A stretch of 9,254 bases of DNA, taken from positions 1 to 9,254 of the forward strand of contig JAFPPJ010000331.1 of the NCBI GenBank assembly GCA_017410745.1, written 5' to 3'. Every line of letters starts with the position of its first letter. Positions within the stretch are counted from its first letter, which is position 1. The notes beneath the pieces are model-generated. The model had not been told where the DNA came from. It was given only the letters and a program-made list of their open reading frames with translations, and did not search any database. A program made the translations under genes and the position numbers. Positions 6,692-9,254 of this stretch are shown in pieces. This DNA comes from Oscillospiraceae bacterium. GTDB lineage: Bacteria > Bacillota > Clostridia > Oscillospirales > Ruminococcaceae.

Positions 6692-6781
6692 GCTCTCCTA
6701 TTCAGCTTATCGGATCCATATCGTATCTATCTGCGCAGTTATGCGGGATTATTAGAATCATATTAATTTTCAAAAAAAATA

Positions 6782-6810
6782 GTGACAAAAACATTTTTTC
6801 ATGCTATAAT
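6782..6810 (+). promoter_or_regulatory. Extended -10 sigma-A promoter of the PH-domain operon
   Basis: GTGACA (6782-6787, one mismatch to TTGACA), 17-base spacer, perfect TATAAT (6805-6810) with TGC just before it, an extended -10. Runs of A and T upstream (6771-6780) could act as an UP element. The predicted start near 6817 leaves a leader of about 38 bases. B. subtilis ydbST is controlled by the stress factor sigma W, but no sigma-W-like sequence is apparent here. Confidence 0.82.
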
Positions 6811-6854
6811 AATTTCGATATATAGGAGCGTATCACAGATTTGGAAGTGAGAAT

Positions 6855-7553
6855 TTGTATACATTCAGGTATGACAGCAAAGGAAGATATTTTATTTCTC
6901 TTGCTGCATTTGTAGTGACTGTTATCATACTCGCAGCGCTTAATGTCCTGCGTTCGTATGTTCATGATAAATATCCGCAGTATCTGCCTGATATGACGAT
7001 CGTTAAAAGCCTGCCCGAGAAAGTCATCGGCATTATAATGATCGTCCTTGCAGCATTGTATCTGATCACGATCATAATCATACTCCCCCTCTGGTACGGC
7101 ACGCTGCGCTATGTGATAGACAAAGGCAAGATAATTTCTTACACCGGGCTTATTTCGCGCACATACAGTATAATGAGGATATCGTCCATTCAACATGCTA
7201 CTGTATTGTCCACCCCGCTGTCAAAGTTCACATCATTCAATTTCATTTCGCTCAATGCGCTCGGCGGCAATATACTCATGTTTTTCCTGTCAGATGAAGA
7301 CTGCCGCAAAGTGCTGCAGATGATAAAGGAATACCGTTTCCCGGAAGAAAAGCAGCGCTCCGCCGCAAAAGAGGCTGAGCCAATTATACCTGCGGATTTC
7401 AAATACGGTACACTGTCATTTGATGGATATTATACAGTTGACAGTGACAACTTTACACAAGACGACAGTATGCAGATGTCTATGTTTGACAGTGGTTCTC
7501 AGCTTTCATTCGATTCTATATTCAACAGTGACAAAAATGACGGTGATATATGA
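6855..7553 (+). CDS. Two-TM bacterial PH-domain protein, YdbS type
   Basis: The 232-residue membrane protein has two predicted helices (about 12-32 and 57-79), then one bPH_2 (DUF304) domain at about 84-158 with the pattern YVIDKGKIISYTGLISRTYS, then IQHATVLSTPLSKF. This matches YdbS, the smaller partner of the YdbS/YdbT pair. The start is TTG at 6855, because GGAAGTGA (one mismatch to GGAGGTGA) lies four bases upstream and the first in-frame ATG would remove the first helix. After the PH domain is a 70-residue polar acidic tail, longer than I expect for YdbS, containing QMSMF (207-211) and QLSFDSIF (216-223). Its stop overlaps the next start as ATGA. In B. subtilis, ydbST belongs to genes giving resistance to antimicrobials made by other bacilli. 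A similar envelope-defence role here is inferred only from family and layout. Confidence 0.82.
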   Translation: MYTFRYDSKGRYFISLAAFVVTVIILAALNVLRSYVHDKYPQYLPDMTIVKSLPEKVIGIIMIVLAALYLITIIIILPLWYGTLRYVIDKGKIISYTGLISRTYSIMRISSIQHATVLSTPLSKFTSFNFISLNALGGNILMFFLSDEDCRKVLQMIKEYRFPEEKQRSAAKEAEPIIPADFKYGTLSFDGYYTVDSDNFTQDDSMQMSMFDSGSQLSFDSIFNSDKNDGDI

Positions 7554-9061
7554 AAAGGCAGCATTTTCTTGCCGTCGTGGGATATACATCAAAACGCTTC
7601 TGGATGCTGCTTATCCCCCTGCTTCGAGGCTTGCTCTCCATAAGGATGCAGGACGGGATAGATACCATACGTTTTGACGTAGTGCGATGGGCTAAGGGCA
7701 CAAAATGGGATATAGCAGTCGTTCTGCTCATGATATTTGCTGCAGTATGGCGTTGGCTGTTCACTAAATATGAAATAAGAGATGACCGCATCATATTGAT
7801 GCAGGGATTTATATTCAGAAGAAAAAAAGAGATAAGATTCAGCAACATTTGCGCTGCCGCTGTGGAGGAAGATCCACTGTATCTCGCGCTGGGCATTTCC
7901 CGTGTGATGATGGATACGGATGCTCCTTGTTCTACGAAAAAGGCATCCGATGTCAACCTGGTGCTAAAAAAGGGCGACAGGCAGCATCTCCTTTCCAAGC
8001 TGACAGTGCTTTTCGCGGACAGAAGCTCGATAAAAAGCAGCTATACAGTCCCTTTGTATATAATGATGCTGTTCTCATTCTTCTTTTCATCCGCTTTTTC
8101 CGGAGTTGTGCTGATAATGACAGCATTATCCGTATCAACGAGCATAATCGGAGAAACACTTGAACGAGACTTTGTAAATCTTGTGAGCGGTCTGTCCGAT
8201 GCGCTTATTGAACTTATCTGGAAGCTCATCTCGGGGATAGACCCTGCAGGCGTTGCTGTATCGGTAGTTATAGGCACAGGCTTTCTGATGTCTTTTATGT
8301 TCAATACTGTACGGCACCTGAATTTCAGGATAATACGGCGCGGGAACTGCATCCTTATATCATCCGGACTGCTCGTCAGGCGCATCTACTGCATAAATGT
8401 AATAAAGATAAGCATGACCGATATGCGCCAGAATCTTATGATGAAGCTGTTCGGACTTGCTTCGGTGCATATAAGCTGTACAGGATACGGCAAACGCAAG
8501 CGTGAGATACCCGTATTCATCCCTATATGTGCCACAAGACGAAAAAGGCCGACAGGCAGAAAAGGCCTGTTTGACATAGATACGGTCATGGAAGACATAC
8601 TCCCCGAATTTGTTGCGGACACGGACTATATCAGACCAGATATGCTCTATGCATGGAGGTTCCTATGGCCGCCAGCGCTGCTTGTGATATCTATCCCGCT
8701 CATCGCCATGATACTGATTGTGCTTATCCCCTACTGGTACGAGCTGCTGAGATTTCTGGCGATAATATCGGCGATACCTGCCGTATGGCTTGTATTTGCC
8801 AAGGCCATAGCTTTCTATACCACCGGGCTAGATATCGACAAGAATAAGCTGAGCGCACGTTACTGCAAATGGTTCTCTTTCCATTCCATATGCGTGCCGC
8901 TTGAAAGACTTTCTAAAATACGCATCACTCAGAATCTGCCGCAGAGAATAAACCGCTCATGCGATATAACGGTATATACTGCGAGAGAATACACGGACGG
9001 CCATCTGATCAGATCCATGAATGTCTCTCAGGTGCAGAAGCTCATACGAAGATCAATGTAG
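7550..9061 (+). CDS. Multi-TM protein with three bacterial PH domains, YdbT type
   Basis: The 503-residue integral membrane protein alternates helices with three bPH_2-like domains. Probable helices lie at about 54-70, 165-200, 232-252, 370-395 and 400-420. PH-like units lie at about 73-150 (YEIRDDRIILMQGFIFRRKK), 256-330 (FRIIRRGNCILISSGLLVRR) and 421-500 (FYTTGLDIDKNKLSARYCKW). The repeated theme is 'polar strand, hydrophobic strand, G-x-hydrophobic-x-R'. This is the YdbT architecture. The ATG overlaps the stop of the preceding gene (ATGA, 7550-7553), with GGTGA just upstream, so the two are almost certainly translationally coupled and probably form one membrane complex. The biochemical activity of this family is not established. 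A role against membrane-active peptides is known by association only in Bacillus. A third ribosome binding site follows 4 bp after its stop, so the operon continues. Confidence 0.85.
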   Translation: MKRQHFLAVVGYTSKRFWMLLIPLLRGLLSIRMQDGIDTIRFDVVRWAKGTKWDIAVVLLMIFAAVWRWLFTKYEIRDDRIILMQGFIFRRKKEIRFSNICAAAVEEDPLYLALGISRVMMDTDAPCSTKKASDVNLVLKKGDRQHLLSKLTVLFADRSSIKSSYTVPLYIMMLFSFFFSSAFSGVVLIMTALSVSTSIIGETLERDFVNLVSGLSDALIELIWKLISGIDPAGVAVSVVIGTGFLMSFMFNTVRHLNFRIIRRGNCILISSGLLVRRIYCINVIKISMTDMRQNLMMKLFGLASVHISCTGYGKRKREIPVFIPICATRRKRPTGRKGLFDIDTVMEDILPEFVADTDYIRPDMLYAWRFLWPPALLVISIPLIAMILIVLIPYWYELLRFLAIISAIPAVWLVFAKAIAFYTTGLDIDKNKLSARYCKWFSFHSICVPLERLSKIRITQNLPQRINRSCDITVYTAREYTDGHLIRSMNVSQVQKLIRRSM

Positions 9062-9076
9062 AACAAGGAGGACGCT

Positions 9077-9157
9077 ATGAATAAGGATACTAAAAAGACA
9101 ATATCATTTGTATTATGGAGCATCGGATGTGCTGCATACCGCTGCCAACGGCTATGA
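9077..9157 (+). pseudogene. Start of a third operon gene, cut off after 26 codons
   Basis: A perfect AAGGAGG (9065-9071) sits five bases before the ATG at 9077, and the gap to the PH-domain gene is only 15 bp, so a real downstream gene should begin here. The frame reads MNKDTKKTISFVLWSIGC, which looks like a short charged lead entering a membrane helix, but the codons that follow (AAYRCQRL) look out of frame and end at TGA 9155-9157. From about 9111 the adjacent frame encodes an unrelated ArdC-like domain. I read this as the 5' stub of an operon gene whose remainder has been replaced by foreign sequence, or as a contig join. Its original product is unknown. Confidence 0.5.
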
Positions 9158-9254
9158 TGTACCCGTCTATGCCACCTATAAGCAGATAAAGGAAGCTGGA
9201 GCCACTATCGCCAAGGGTGAGAAGGCCATGCCCGTCATCTATTGGAATGTCACC
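9111..9254 (+). pseudogene. ArdC-type antirestriction/ssDNA-binding domain fragment, missing its start; runs off the right edge
   Basis: In the frame beginning TAT TAT at 9111 the sequence reads YYGASDVLH, then YDVPVYATYKQ, then GATIAKGEKAMPVIYWN. This matches the middle of the ArdC N-terminal domain (PF08401 type), whose usual pattern is 'Y-x-G-x-N ... P-x-x-x-T-x-K-Q ... G-x-x-x-x-K-G-E-K-x-x-x-V-x-x-W'. Such proteins are carried by conjugative plasmids and integrative elements and protect incoming DNA. The roughly 45 residues normally before YxG are absent. No ATG or ribosome binding site precedes it in frame (only an unsupported TTG at 9108). Codons here favour GCC, GTC, ACC and ATC, unlike the upstream genes, which often use ATA and mixed third bases. 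This fits different origin. It is either 5'-truncated by a rearrangement or joined by misassembly. Confidence 0.6.

Larger units (their letters stand above)
6468..6854. other. 387-bp intergenic region rich in dyad symmetries
   Basis: No convincing protein gene lies here. From left to right it holds the terminator's right arm, a 22-codon basic mini-ORF (6561-6626) without a ribosome binding site, a hairpin (6614-6634), a dif-like 11-6-11 element (6645-6672) inside a 34-base inverted repeat, a 14-bp AT palindrome (6678-6691), CTGCGCAG (6731-6738), a degenerate echo of the dif-like arms (6721-6750), and the promoter of the PH-domain operon (6782-6810). The clustering suggests a DNA-level function or a remnant of one. 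Confidence 0.6.

Noticed and set aside
6824..6843. Use of AGGAG at 6824-6828 as ribosome binding site for an earlier start at 6841
   Set aside because: The TTG at 6841 is in a different frame from the PH-domain gene and too far from AGGAG. No in-frame start exists before 6855.
1..9254. CRISPR arrays, tRNA/rRNA genes, complete insertion sequences
   Set aside because: No regularly spaced repeats, no cloverleaf or rRNA-like stretches, and no transposase or terminal repeat pairs were seen on either strand.

Overview
The window looks like chromosomal DNA from a low-to-mid GC Clostridia member, most likely a Ruminococcus-type Oscillospiraceae. This is an inference from the class A PBP, the Firmicutes-style RNA methyltransferase, the paired membrane PH proteins of the YdbS/YdbT type, strong AGGAGG-type ribosome binding sites, consensus sigma-A promoters and a kinase-like fold related to a rumen-bacterial paralogous family.

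Left part (1-3507), all on the minus strand. A TTG-started class A penicillin-binding protein overlaps by 11 bp a THUMP-domain 23S rRNA methyltransferase (RlmL/YpsC type). After a short gap with a terminator-like hairpin comes the first 40 codons of a MATE-type exporter, which leaves the window. A perfect TTGACA/TATAAT promoter near 3620-3649 reads this block.

Middle (3700-6481), plus strand. A second perfect promoter, divergent from the first, drives nadB (L-aspartate oxidase, NAD biosynthesis). The probable leader RNA folds into a long imperfect hairpin. Fourteen bp downstream lies an unusual gene that joins a STAS domain (anti-sigma-antagonist fold) to an aminoglycoside-phosphotransferase-like kinase domain. 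The pair ends in a strong intrinsic terminator whose loop contains the stop codon.

Intergenic region (6468-6854). This 387-bp gap is rich in dyad symmetry. Its best element is a 28-bp sequence at 6645-6672 built as 11-bp arm, 6-bp centre, 11-bp arm, which closely resembles a Xer/dif recombination site. A hairpin, a 14-bp AT palindrome, a tiny basic ORF and a degenerate echo of the dif-like arms lie around it.

Right part (6782-9061), plus strand. An extended -10 promoter drives a TTG-started two-TM PH-domain protein and, by ATGA overlap, a multi-TM protein with three PH domains. This is the YdbS/YdbT layout, known in Bacillus as an envelope-defence operon.

Right edge (9062-9254). A third gene starts with a perfect ribosome binding site but stops after 26 codons. 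From about 9111 another frame encodes the inner part of an ArdC-type antirestriction/ssDNA-binding domain without its own start. This is an abrupt junction between operon DNA and mobile-element-like DNA, either a real insertion or rearrangement boundary or an assembly chimera.
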